From Deltaproteobacteria bacterium (GTDB lineage: Bacteria; Desulfobacterota; Desulfobacteria; Desulfobacterales; Desulfobacteraceae), in contig JAFCZY010000006.1 in NCBI GenBank assembly GCA_019314105.1, positions 1 to 16,027 of the forward strand: a DNA stretch of 16,027 bases. The letters run 5' to 3'. The notes under the pieces are model-generated. The model saw nothing but the letters and a program-made list of their open reading frames with translations, made no database searches and was not told the origin of the DNA. This document shows, in pieces, positions 7,765 to 15,535 of this stretch (its first letter is position 1; each line of letters starts with the position of its first letter). The position numbers and the translations under genes were made by a program.

Positions 7765-8571
7765 ATGACCACAATTATTGCGCACAGGGGAGCAAGAAGC
7801 ATTGCTCCGGAAAATACCATTGCTGCAGCAAACCAGGCATTTAAAGTCGGGGCAGACCTTTGGGAAACAGATATCGCAGTTACCCGGGATGAACAATTAA
7901 TCTTGTTTCACGATGACTCCTTACAGCGAACCACCAACGTGGCAGCGGTTTTCCCAAAGAGGCGACATCAGGTGTTTACACAGTTTACCCTGTCTGAAAT
8001 CCAACGACTTGACCCGGGTATTCATTTCATTGAACACGATCCCTTTGGAGAAATAAATAAAGGTTCCATCCGACAGGAAGTATTGGCTTCATTCAAGGGA
8101 GAAAAGGTTCCTACGCTTGAAGATGCTCTGAATTTTACCAGAGAAAAAAACTGGAAAATAAATCTGGAACTGAAAACCCTGCCGAAAAATTTTAAGGATT
8201 TTCCCATAACACAGCGAGTCATGGAATTGATCAGGAGACTATCGATTGATCCTGACCAGCTGATTATTTCTTCCTTTAATCATTCATGGCTCAGACAGAT
8301 GAAAGCCATGGAACCCGTTATTGAAATCCAGGCATTGATAGGCTATTCAGAATCAAAACCCCTTGACTGGGGAGAGTTTTCATTCCCCACGTATAACGCC
8401 CGAAGCACTCTGATAGATGAAGAGCAGATTGTCAGGGCCAAGAACAAAAAAAAATCGATTAATCTCTTTACGGTGAATGAAAAAAGTGAAATAATTCGGT
8501 TTATCGATGCAGGAATCAATGGGCTAATCACCGATTACCCTCAGCGCCTTGTCCCCATCATAAAGGAGTAA
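7765..8571 (+). CDS. Glycerophosphodiester phosphodiesterase (GDPD/UgpQ-like), cytoplasmic
   Basis: Hydrolyses glycerophosphodiesters (for example glycerophospho-choline, -ethanolamine or -glycerol) to glycerol-3-phosphate and the alcohol. It has a TIM-barrel fold, GDPD family (PF03009), 268 aa. Motifs: HRGARSIAPENT (7-18) with the catalytic H7/R8 and the PENT turn, ETDIAVTRD with metal ligands E34 and D36, LFHDD with the second catalytic H49, NLELK with E135 and K137, and the C-terminal FTVNE...GINGLITDYP (235-259). No signal peptide is visible, so it should act in the cytoplasm like UgpQ rather than in the periplasm like GlpQ. AGGAAA lies 7 nt before the ATG. It is the first gene of an operon ending in a PotDABC-like importer, which could deliver its substrate. 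The GDPD assignment is secure; the substrate is not known. Confidence 0.92.
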   Translation: MTTIIAHRGARSIAPENTIAAANQAFKVGADLWETDIAVTRDEQLILFHDDSLQRTTNVAAVFPKRRHQVFTQFTLSEIQRLDPGIHFIEHDPFGEINKGSIRQEVLASFKGEKVPTLEDALNFTREKNWKINLELKTLPKNFKDFPITQRVMELIRRLSIDPDQLIISSFNHSWLRQMKAMEPVIEIQALIGYSESKPLDWGEFSFPTYNARSTLIDEEQIVRAKNKKKSINLFTVNEKSEIIRFIDAGINGLITDYPQRLVPIIKE

Positions 8572-8574
8572 TGA

Positions 8575-9423
8575 ATGGCTTCAACCCGGCAGGATAAAAT
8601 TCTCATTTTTAATGGTTATCCAGAGCAGAGCAGAAATAATTTTGACGTATCAGACGTGGGGCATCCCCATGATTTCTTTATTGATTTTTTGTCCAGGTAT
8701 GCGCCTGAGGTTGAAATAGAAGTCCGGTTCATTGCCGATCTGGATCAACCACTTCCTTCTGAAAGGGAACTTTTAGCCTGCAAAGGATGTATCTGGACCG
8801 GATCGGATTTAACCATTTATCAGATTGACCCCAGAGTGGACAGGCAGATCGAACTTGCCAGAAACCTGTTCCGGCTTGGTGTGTTTTCCATAGGTAGCTG
8901 CTGGGGCATCCAGATGGCTGCTGTCGCGGCAGGAGGGGGTGTTGCAAAAAATCCCAGGGGCAGGGAGTGGGGAATTGCAAAGGTGATCACCATCAGTGAT
9001 GCAGGTAAAAAATCTTGTCTATTACAGGGGAAACCGGATAAGTTTGACGGATTTGTCATGCACTTGGATGAGGTGGTGAAACTTCCCGAAAATACAGAGA
9101 TCCTTGCGGGAAATGAGCACACATCTGTACAGGCCATAGAAGTTTTTTCGGGGAAAGGCAGTTTTTTCGGAACTCAGTACCATCCGGAATATAATCTGCT
9201 TGAGATGGGTAAACTTATTGCAGCAAGAGCACAGCCTCTTGTTAATGAAGGTTTTTTTACATCCGTTGAGGATGTTGCCGATTATGCCAAAATAATGGAA
9301 ACCCTGTACCATGATCCGGATAATACCAGGCTTCGAGAACAATTGGATGTTGGAGATGATATTCTCAATGGAACAATCAGGGAACAGGAACTCAGGAACT
9401 GGATGGAGTATATTAAAGTTTAA
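8575..9423 (+). CDS. Class-I glutamine amidotransferase-like hydrolase
   Basis: A stand-alone GATase1-fold protein, 282 aa, of the GuaA-N/COG0518 type. The nucleophile elbow GSCWGIQ gives Cys109 (G-x-C-x-G-x-Q), and GTQYHPEYN gives His203 and Glu205, so the catalytic triad looks complete. The segment GFVMHLDEVVKLPENTEILAGNEHTSVQAI (159-188) is the usual family middle region. No synthetase domain is fused and none is adjacent. After about residue 225 comes a tail of about 55 residues, rich in charged residues, outside the core fold. The start is the ATG at 8575, 3 nt after the phosphodiesterase stop, with AAAGGAG (8562-8568). Possible roles are a gamma-glutamyl hydrolase (as PuuD in polyamine breakdown) or an amidase for an imported compound. 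The fold is sure; the reaction is inferred. Confidence 0.85.
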   Translation: MASTRQDKILIFNGYPEQSRNNFDVSDVGHPHDFFIDFLSRYAPEVEIEVRFIADLDQPLPSERELLACKGCIWTGSDLTIYQIDPRVDRQIELARNLFRLGVFSIGSCWGIQMAAVAAGGGVAKNPRGREWGIAKVITISDAGKKSCLLQGKPDKFDGFVMHLDEVVKLPENTEILAGNEHTSVQAIEVFSGKGSFFGTQYHPEYNLLEMGKLIAARAQPLVNEGFFTSVEDVADYAKIMETLYHDPDNTRLREQLDVGDDILNGTIREQELRNWMEYIKV

Positions 9424-9441
9424 GTCAATTGTTTATAAATA

Positions 9442-9460
9442 TACGGTAATGATTACTGTA
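9442..9460 (+). promoter_or_regulatory. Dyad upstream of the binding-protein gene
   Basis: TACGGTAAT and ATTACTGTA flank a single G, an inverted repeat with one mismatch (a G-T pair if RNA). It sits in the 72-nt gap between the amidotransferase-like gene and the binding-protein gene. It could be an operator, or a small mRNA hairpin (7 bp, 5-nt loop) that stabilises the 3' part of the transcript. There is no T-run, so it is not a terminator. The surrounding sequence is very AT-rich. Confidence 0.35.
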
Positions 9461-9495
9461 GGTTATTAAATTAAATTAAAATGGAGGATGTAAAA

Positions 9496-10566
9496 ATGTT
9501 GAAAAAAAGTATCATTTTATTAATGGCCATGATCGCTGGTTTTTGTTTTATGTCAGCTTCAGCATCATCTGAAACTCTTGAAATTTTGACCTGGAAAGGG
9601 TATGCGCCCAAGGTGCTTGTGGACAAATTTAAAACAGAAACGGGTATTGATGTAAAAGTAACCTTTACCAACAATGAAGAAATGATTGCTAAACTGAGGG
9701 CCACCAGGGGTGCTGGGTTTGACCTTGCCCAACCCAGCCAGGACAGGATCTCTTCGGTTCAGGAAAAATACAAAATTTATCAACCCATTGATTTATCAAA
9801 AATCAAAGCCGATCAGATCATCACTTCCATGCTTAATGCGGTTAAAAAGAACACTATGGTCGATGGCAAACCCCATGCCGTACCTTTCTGCTGGGGGACT
9901 TCAGGTCTTGTTATCAATAAAAAACTGGCCCCTGCTGCTTCCGACTATACAGATCTTCTCAATGCTGCCTATGAAGGCAGGGTGAGTTATCGTCTTAAAC
10001 GCCCCACACTGATCGCCATGGCGTTTGCCATGGGAGACGATCCTTTTGCCAAGTATTCAGATGTCAAGGCCTATAAGGCGCTCATGGATAAGGTTGGGCA
10101 AGAACTTATGGATAAAAAGAATCTCGTGAAAAATTATTGGTCCAATGGGGATGCTCTGCTTCAGTCTATGCGATCCAAGGAAGTTTATGTGGCCATGGCA
10201 TGGGATAATGGCGGGTGGAAACTCCATGAAGAAAATCCAGACATTGATTTTGTTGCACCCAAAAGTGGTGCTCTGGGATGGATTGATACCTTTGCCATTC
10301 CTGCCAAGGCAAAAAATTCAGATGCAGCTTACAAATGGATTAATTTTATCCTCAGACCGGAAAATGCTGCTGTTTTTACAAATCTTGAAAAATATGGCAC
10401 AGCCTCCAAGGGTGCGATAAAAATGACCGATGCAAGTGTCAGGGGTAACTTTGAACGAAGTTTTTCCGATGCGGATATTGACAATATCAAATGGTATCCA
10501 CCGGTCCCTGCCAAACTGGAATCCATTGAAGGCATGATACTGGATAAGGTAAAGGCATCAAAATAA
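9496..10566 (+). CDS. PotD-like ABC transporter substrate-binding protein (polyamine/opine-type)
   Basis: Secreted periplasmic binding protein, 356 aa, in the PotD/PotF class (type II fold, SBP_bac family). An open frame starts at 9481. I choose the ATG at 9496 because GGAGG (9483-9487) lies 8 nt before it, and because the product then begins MLKKSIILLMAMIAG, a standard signal peptide cleaved after about SASA (residue 23). Residues aligning with PotD ligand contacts are W33 and Y36 (LTWKGYAPK) and W262 and D264 (LGWIDTFAIP), so a cationic amine is plausible. The expected PotD acidic pair (D168/E171) is not obvious, so the ligand may differ. The ATPase gene starts 1 nt after its stop. The class is sure, the ligand inferred. 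Confidence 0.9.
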   Translation: MLKKSIILLMAMIAGFCFMSASASSETLEILTWKGYAPKVLVDKFKTETGIDVKVTFTNNEEMIAKLRATRGAGFDLAQPSQDRISSVQEKYKIYQPIDLSKIKADQIITSMLNAVKKNTMVDGKPHAVPFCWGTSGLVINKKLAPAASDYTDLLNAAYEGRVSYRLKRPTLIAMAFAMGDDPFAKYSDVKAYKALMDKVGQELMDKKNLVKNYWSNGDALLQSMRSKEVYVAMAWDNGGWKLHEENPDIDFVAPKSGALGWIDTFAIPAKAKNSDAAYKWINFILRPENAAVFTNLEKYGTASKGAIKMTDASVRGNFERSFSDADIDNIKWYPPVPAKLESIEGMILDKVKASK

Positions 10567-10567
10567 T

Positions 10568-11677
10568 ATGCAGACAGACCTTTCAGTTGTCAACGTTATT
10601 AAAAAATTTCAGGATTTCACAGCAGTTGATTCAGTATCTTTTGATGTGGAAAAAGGAAGGTTCTTTTCTATTTTAGGGCCTTCCGGATGCGGGAAAACCA
10701 CCTTGCTGAGGATGATTTCCGGATTTTTTGAACCCACGGGCGGGACGATTGAAATCAAAGGAAAAAATATGGCCGGGATTCCACCCAACAAGCGCCCGGT
10801 CAATTTGATTTTTCAGAATCTTGCCCTGTTCCCCATGATGAATGTGGGCCAGAATATAGCTTTCGGGCTTGAACGTCAAAATGAAAAAAGGTCTGTCATT
10901 AAGAGAAAAACGGGTAAAATGCTTGAACGTGTCGGCCTGCCGGGGTTTGAGAATAAAAAGGTGGATCAGCTATCCGGTGGCCAGAAACAGAGGGTCGCCA
11001 TTGCCAGAAGCCTTATTCTTGACCCCACGGTTCTTCTCCTTGATGAACCCCTTGGCGCTCTGGATCTTAAACTTAGAGAACAGATGAAAATTGAGCTGAA
11101 AACCCTTCAGACCCAGGTGGGCACAACGTTTGTCTATATTACCCATGACCAGTCCGAAGCCCTTGTCATGTCGGATCATGTTGCCGTGATGAATGAGGGT
11201 AAATTTGAACAGGTGGATACACCCAGGAATTTATATGCAAAGCCGCTGACGCCATTTGTTGCCCGGTTTGTCGGAGAAAACAACCAATGGAGTGCCAAAA
11301 TAACCGGAATAGAGGATACGCAAGACGAGCGTGTTGCGATGATTAAGACGCCGGAAGGCAATGTCTTTAAAACTATTTTCCGTGAGAATTTGAATACAGG
11401 TGATGATATTGATCTTTTTTTAAGACCCGAGTCCCTGCTTCTGGAGCCTGACCCATCCATTGAAACATTAAACAGGTTCAATATTATAGTAAAATCTATT
11501 CTTTTTGATGGTGCAAACAGCAGAATTCTTGCCCTACTGCCGGAATCCGATCGGGAGATCCAGATATCACTTCCCCAGACCCGGCAGTTTGACCACATAC
11601 AGCCCGGCGACAAAATTGAGTCAGGATGGAGCCCGGAATCAGGTATTACATTTCCCAGAGAGAAGGTGGTTCCATGA
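10568..11677 (+). CDS. potA: PotA-like ABC transporter ATPase
   Basis: Cytoplasmic ATPase of the polyamine-type importer, 369 aa. Walker A is GPSGCGKT (37-44), the Q-loop is in IFQNLALFP (81-89), the signature is LSGGQ (135-139), Walker B is VLLLDEP (155-161), and the H-loop is H193. After about residue 235 comes a C-terminal TOBE-like domain as in PotA, which normally regulates the ATPase. The start follows the binding-protein stop by 1 nt; the nearest Shine-Dalgarno-like AAAGG is 12 nt away, so translation probably depends on coupling. The stop overlaps the following permease start in ATGA. Specificity of CysA/UgpC/PotA ATPases is set by partners, so the label rests on the PotDBC-like neighbours. 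Confidence 0.92.
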   Translation: MQTDLSVVNVIKKFQDFTAVDSVSFDVEKGRFFSILGPSGCGKTTLLRMISGFFEPTGGTIEIKGKNMAGIPPNKRPVNLIFQNLALFPMMNVGQNIAFGLERQNEKRSVIKRKTGKMLERVGLPGFENKKVDQLSGGQKQRVAIARSLILDPTVLLLDEPLGALDLKLREQMKIELKTLQTQVGTTFVYITHDQSEALVMSDHVAVMNEGKFEQVDTPRNLYAKPLTPFVARFVGENNQWSAKITGIEDTQDERVAMIKTPEGNVFKTIFRENLNTGDDIDLFLRPESLLLEPDPSIETLNRFNIIVKSILFDGANSRILALLPESDREIQISLPQTRQFDHIQPGDKIESGWSPESGITFPREKVVP

Positions 11678-12531
11678 AATCGGGTATCCGATGGGGGCTT
11701 GTTATTTTCATCACTCCGGTGCTTGTCTGGCTGACGGTTCTCATTCTTCTTCCCCAGGTGGATATGTTCATCATGTCCATCAGGGCTGAAAATGAATTGG
11801 GAGAAATGGGATTCAGTCTTGCTAATTTTAAGCTGTTTTTTTTAGAACCTATTTATTGGAGAACCTTTGCACGAACGGCAATTTTTTCTATTCTTGTGAC
11901 CTTCCTGACTTTTTTAATTACCATGCCCATTGCATTTTATATCACCAAGGTTGTGTCACCAAAATTTCAAGGGTTTCTTTCCGTTCTTATTCTTATGCCC
12001 TTCTGGGTCAGTGAACTTGTCCGGGTATACGGCTGGATGATCCTGCTGAGAGAAAGCGGTGTTATCAATCATTTTTTGATAAAATTCGGTTTATTGAATA
12101 AACCCATTGAGATGCTCTATAACGATGCCACAATGATCACGGGACTGGTCTACACCTCTATGCTGTTTATGCTGGTCCCGTTGCTGTCGGTTTTGGAAAG
12201 TCTGGATAACAGTCTTATTGAAGCAGCCTATGATCTTGGCGGCAGCGTGTGGTCCATTGCCGTAAGGATTGTCATACCCCATTGCCTTCCCGGCATTGTC
12301 TCAGGTTCCATTGTTGTATTCATGCTGACCCTTGGTAATTATCTGACGCCCAATCTCATGGGCGGGAAAAACGGTCTGTGGTTCACAGAACAGATTTATA
12401 ACCAGTTTATTGCAAGTTTTAACTGGAACCAGGGCAGTGCCTTTGGATTCCTTTTGCTGATTCTCTCGTCAGCGATTATCTGGCTGGGACTTAAACTGAC
12501 AAAACAGCGTCTGGGCAAGGTGGTACAATGA
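11674..12531 (+). CDS. potB: PotB-like ABC transporter permease
   Basis: Inner-membrane permease, BPD_transp_1 family, 285 aa, with about six hydrophobic helices. The EAA loop EAAYDLGG...IVIPHCLPGI (183-208) docks the ATPase. The frame is open from 11626. I choose the ATG at 11674 because AGAAGGTGG lies just upstream, and because the start overlaps the ATPase stop by 4 nt (ATGA). The downstream PotC-like permease also begins in an ATGA overlap, so the three genes are translationally coupled. It forms a heterodimer with the next protein. Confidence 0.92.
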   Translation: MKSGIRWGLVIFITPVLVWLTVLILLPQVDMFIMSIRAENELGEMGFSLANFKLFFLEPIYWRTFARTAIFSILVTFLTFLITMPIAFYITKVVSPKFQGFLSVLILMPFWVSELVRVYGWMILLRESGVINHFLIKFGLLNKPIEMLYNDATMITGLVYTSMLFMLVPLLSVLESLDNSLIEAAYDLGGSVWSIAVRIVIPHCLPGIVSGSIVVFMLTLGNYLTPNLMGGKNGLWFTEQIYNQFIASFNWNQGSAFGFLLLILSSAIIWLGLKLTKQRLGKVVQ

Positions 12532-13382
12532 TTAGAAATATTCCTCAAACAAAAGCATACTCACAGGGATTCAGGCTCTATATAATTCTTTATTTTATCT
12601 TTCTTTTTGCACCACTTGCCGTTACCTGTGTCCTTGCATTTAATGACTCCATGTTCCCCTCCCTGCCTTGGAAAGGATTTACCCTGGAATGGTTCACGGG
12701 CCATACCCTGGAAAGGACCGGAATATTCAACGATCAGATCAACCTGGACAGTATATGGGTCAGTTTTAAAGTCGCTTTTTTTGTATCGCTTTTGTCCACA
12801 TTTGTGGGCACCATGGGAGCTTTTTTATTTGAACAGGAAGATTTTCCTTTTAAAAATCTTCTTTTCTTTCTGATGCTGGCCCCGCTTGTTATCCCAGGTG
12901 TTATCCTGGGCATTTCCATCCTGCTGTTTTCCAATACGCTGGGACTTTTTTTTGAAACTCACTTTGGTCTTGATGTTGGACTTTTCAGGCCGGGATTCTG
13001 GCTGGTTGTTCTGGGGCAGTTTTCATTCATCACCACCATTGTTACCCTGATTGTATCCGCCCGGTTGAAAAAATTTGATCATACTCTGGAAGAAGCCGCC
13101 ATGAATCTTGGCGCAACCCGGTATGAAACCATCGTGCATATCACCCTTAAATTCCTCAGACCAGCCATTTTAGGGGCCATGGCCGTCTCGTTTCTTATGT
13201 CCTTTGAGAATTTTAATACAACCCTATTTCTGGTTGGCTCCCAGGCAACCCTGCCCATCAACCTCTACCTCCAGGTCCGGGACGGAAGCACACCGGTGAT
13301 TAATGCCATCTCCGTACTCATGATCGGCGGTACCTCTCTGCTGGCCCTTGCCAATCTTTATTTTTCAAAACAGGAACGATAG
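12528..13382 (+). CDS. potC: PotC-like ABC transporter permease
   Basis: Second inner-membrane permease of the importer, BPD_transp_1 family, 284 aa. The EAA loop EEAAMNLGATRYETI...LRPAI (188-214) is clear, and about six membrane helices can be traced, the last near LMIGGTSLLALANLYF. The start is fixed by the ATGA overlap with the upstream permease. It is the last gene of the operon. The convergent phosphate transporter gene ends only 20 bp away, with no hairpin visible between them. Confidence 0.92.
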   Translation: MIRNIPQTKAYSQGFRLYIILYFIFLFAPLAVTCVLAFNDSMFPSLPWKGFTLEWFTGHTLERTGIFNDQINLDSIWVSFKVAFFVSLLSTFVGTMGAFLFEQEDFPFKNLLFFLMLAPLVIPGVILGISILLFSNTLGLFFETHFGLDVGLFRPGFWLVVLGQFSFITTIVTLIVSARLKKFDHTLEEAAMNLGATRYETIVHITLKFLRPAILGAMAVSFLMSFENFNTTLFLVGSQATLPINLYLQVRDGSTPVINAISVLMIGGTSLLALANLYFSKQER

Positions 13383-13402
13383 GTTGTAATTAAAAGTACT
13401 CA

Positions 13403-14344
13403 TTATTTCCCCGTATATTTCAGATAAGACCCAAACGTAATGAGAATAGCGATAAGGCAGGCAATGACAGGTGTGAGAAACCAGGCAAGCAGGATATTTT
13501 TTAGCGTATGAGTATTGACGGTACTGGCACCTTTGATGATTCCAATGCCTATGACACTGCCGACCACCGCTTGCGAACTTGATACCGGCACACCAATAAT
13601 CGTATAAATGTGAATGGTGATACCAACAGCCATTGAGACCATCAGTGCTGAAAAAGGATCAAGTGATACCAGTTTTTTCCCTATGGTTTCCATGACCGGT
13701 CTTGAGAAGGTAAGAATGCCAAAGGCAATGCTCAGACCTCCGATTAATGCTGCTCCAAAGATACTCAAGGTTCCGGCACCCACAAAAACAGCCGTTACAT
13801 TGGCCACATTATTGGCACCAAGGGCATAGGCTCCATATGATCCCGAAATAATAAGACATGTTTTCAATAATTGATCTGAACCAAAAAGACCAATTTTCAA
13901 ATAGTTATAACCAAAAGCCAGAAACTTGTACAACGTTATTGTGATTAATGCCCCGCCGATAGGTGTTGTAAACCAGCAGATAAATACTTTACCAAGTCCT
14001 GCAATGTTCAGTTGGCCGTTGATAATACCGATGCCGATAATAGCGCCCACAACAGCCTGGGATGTGGATACAGGTAATCCTAAAAAAGTCATGACACTAA
14101 CGGTTAGCGCTGCTGCAATTGAAGATATAATCGCCTGAGAAATATTAAAAGAAGTTAAGCTTTTTAAGGTTTCTATACCTGCCTGACCGGATATGAGTGC
14201 ACCTAAAATTACAAAGACGGATGCCAGTAGAGCTGCGGTCCAGAATTTAATCATTCTGGATGAAACAGCCGTTCCGAAAATATTTGATGCATCATTGGCA
14301 CCCAGGGACCACCCTAAAAATATACCACCCAGAAGGGAATACAT
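13403..14344 (-). CDS. pit: Pit-family inorganic phosphate transporter
   Basis: Inner-membrane phosphate (or metal-phosphate) cotransporter of the PiT family (PF01384), 313 aa, about 10 hydrophobic helices. The signature repeats are GANDASN (15-21) and GANNVAN (176-182). A second repeated element is GLPVSTSQAVVGAIIGIG (89-106) and GVPVSSSQAVVGSVIGIG (251-268), which shows the duplicated structure of this family. The start codon overlaps the stop of the DUF47 gene (TAATG) with an AAGGAGGG site before it, so the pair is translationally coupled. It is a low-affinity carrier by family; whether Na+ or H+ driven is not decidable. Confidence 0.94.
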   Translation of the reverse strand: MYSLLGGIFLGWSLGANDASNIFGTAVSSRMIKFWTAALLASVFVILGALISGQAGIETLKSLTSFNISQAIISSIAAALTVSVMTFLGLPVSTSQAVVGAIIGIGIINGQLNIAGLGKVFICWFTTPIGGALITITLYKFLAFGYNYLKIGLFGSDQLLKTCLIISGSYGAYALGANNVANVTAVFVGAGTLSIFGAALIGGLSIAFGILTFSRPVMETIGKKLVSLDPFSALMVSMAVGITIHIYTIIGVPVSSSQAVVGSVIGIGIIKGASTVNTHTLKNILLAWFLTPVIACLIAILITFGSYLKYTGK

Positions 14345-14994
14345 TAAACCCTCCTTTTCATACTCAAAATATTAATCATTTTTGATACTCGATCTGCCTG
14401 GTCAGAGATATCGCCCATACAAATAATCAACTCTTTTAGCTGGAGTTTAATAAAAGGATCAATATTTGAGGAGAATGTTTTTTGTATCAGTCTTTTTTCA
14501 ATGTAATCACAGTGGCTTTCATGTTTATCAATGATATTCATCAGTATGCGGGTGCCGCTTTCCTTTTTGATAAACCCTATAATTTGTTTTGAAAGGGCTT
14601 CACATGCTTCCAGGCTGACTTCAATAAGATCCTGAATATCTTTGAAAAATTTTTCAGGGATGACAAGTTTCTGGTATTTAATCATGAAAAGGACAATTTC
14701 GAGATAACCGGGAATTTTATCCAGGGCATGAAGAAGTTTCATGATATCTTCCCTTGAGTCAGGAATTAATACCTTGCCATACATGAGGTTATTTATTTCA
14801 TCAATAATATCATCTGCTTTGGATTCATATTTATCGGTCTGTTCTTTGAGAAAATTAAATTCCTCGCAAAGGGGTTCTCTAATACATGAAAAGACAGCCT
14901 TTTCAAAATTTTCACATATTAATTGAAAATTCTCGAGATACTTGTATATTAATTCTTCTACCTTGTTCTCTTGTTTAAAAAAAAATTTGAACAT
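14344..14994 (-). CDS. DUF47/PhoU-like Pit accessory protein
   Basis: A 216-aa cytoplasmic, helix-rich protein of the DUF47 family (PF01865), related to PhoU. The PhoU-like region is seen in FNFLKEQTDKYESKADDIID (47-66), the conserved E-x-x-A-D-x-x metal-binding motif, and again in LIICMGDISDQADRVSKMI near the C-terminus (about 187-205), a second PhoU-like half. In this family the acidic residues may bind metal. DUF47 genes are usually found next to pit and are thought to control the transporter (established for the pair, inferred here). GGAGGA precedes the ATG. The upstream deacylase gene is 33 bp away, so the genes are likely in one operon. Confidence 0.9.
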   Translation of the reverse strand: MFKFFFKQENKVEELIYKYLENFQLICENFEKAVFSCIREPLCEEFNFLKEQTDKYESKADDIIDEINNLMYGKVLIPDSREDIMKLLHALDKIPGYLEIVLFMIKYQKLVIPEKFFKDIQDLIEVSLEACEALSKQIIGFIKKESGTRILMNIIDKHESHCDYIEKRLIQKTFSSNIDPFIKLQLKELIICMGDISDQADRVSKMINILSMKRRV

Positions 14995-15027
14995 ACTGTC
15001 CTCCGCTATTGCCTTTTTATTTGTCTG

Positions 15028-15516
15028 TTATAATTTGATGATTTCAACCTCCTGGCTGCAGTGTTCCATAAATTTTACCAGGTCTTTAGAAGCGATGGTG
15101 GTGGTTGCCGTATTTTCCAGGGGATGGAAATTGAGAAGTTCGTTTTCCATCATTTCTTCATCCAGTATCACTTTGACAGTATGATTTTTATCATTGATAA
15201 CGGCAAAGGGCGTCACGGCTCCCGGAATAACGCCTAAAACCTCCGCTAAAAGATCAGGTTTTCCAAAGGACGGACTTTTGGCGCCGATTTTTTTAGCCAT
15301 TTCCTTGATTATAATAGGTTTATCAGAAAGAGTGACCACTAAAAACAAATTTTTCTTTTTATCCTTAAAAAATAAGTTTTTACTATGGACACCATCTATT
15401 CCTTCATGATGCAGGTCGGCTTCTTCAACCGTATAGACGGCCGGATGTTCATGGTTTGTATATTCAATGCCGATTTGATTGAGTACATTGAGCAGTTCTT
15501 CCTGGGTCTGCAACAT
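15028..15516 (-). CDS. ProX-type aminoacyl-tRNA deacylase (YbaK/PrdX domain)
   Basis: A 162-aa stand-alone editing-domain protein (PF04073), most like ProX/PrdX proteins that remove alanine or similar residues wrongly attached to tRNA(Pro). Supporting features: residues of the KNLFFKDKKKNLFLVV strand region, FGKPDLLAEVLGVIPGAVTPFAVIND, and FHPLENTATTTIASKDLVKFM, which is the usual C-terminal block. The frame is open from 15567. I choose the ATG at 15516 because AGAGGAAA lies just before it. The earlier Met would run into the upstream gene. It follows the regulator gene by 19 bp and precedes the DUF47 gene by 33 bp. Its presence in a phosphate-transport operon has no obvious explanation. Editing of Ala versus Cys cannot be resolved from the sequence. 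Confidence 0.88.
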   Translation of the reverse strand: MLQTQEELLNVLNQIGIEYTNHEHPAVYTVEEADLHHEGIDGVHSKNLFFKDKKKNLFLVVTLSDKPIIIKEMAKKIGAKSPSFGKPDLLAEVLGVIPGAVTPFAVINDKNHTVKVILDEEMMENELLNFHPLENTATTTIASKDLVKFMEHCSQEVEIIKL

Positions 15517-15535
15517 AGTTTCCTCTCTTTTTGTA

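Noticed and set aside
11176..11613. 145-aa open frame antisense to the PotA-like ATPase
   Set aside because: Ser/Arg-rich translation typical of a reverse shadow; the coding strand has all ABC motifs.
13490..14090. Repeat inside pit considered as a duplicated DNA element
   Set aside because: The similarity is at protein level (GLPVSTSQ / GVPVSSSQ) and is the known internal duplication of PiT transporters, not a mobile or recent repeat.
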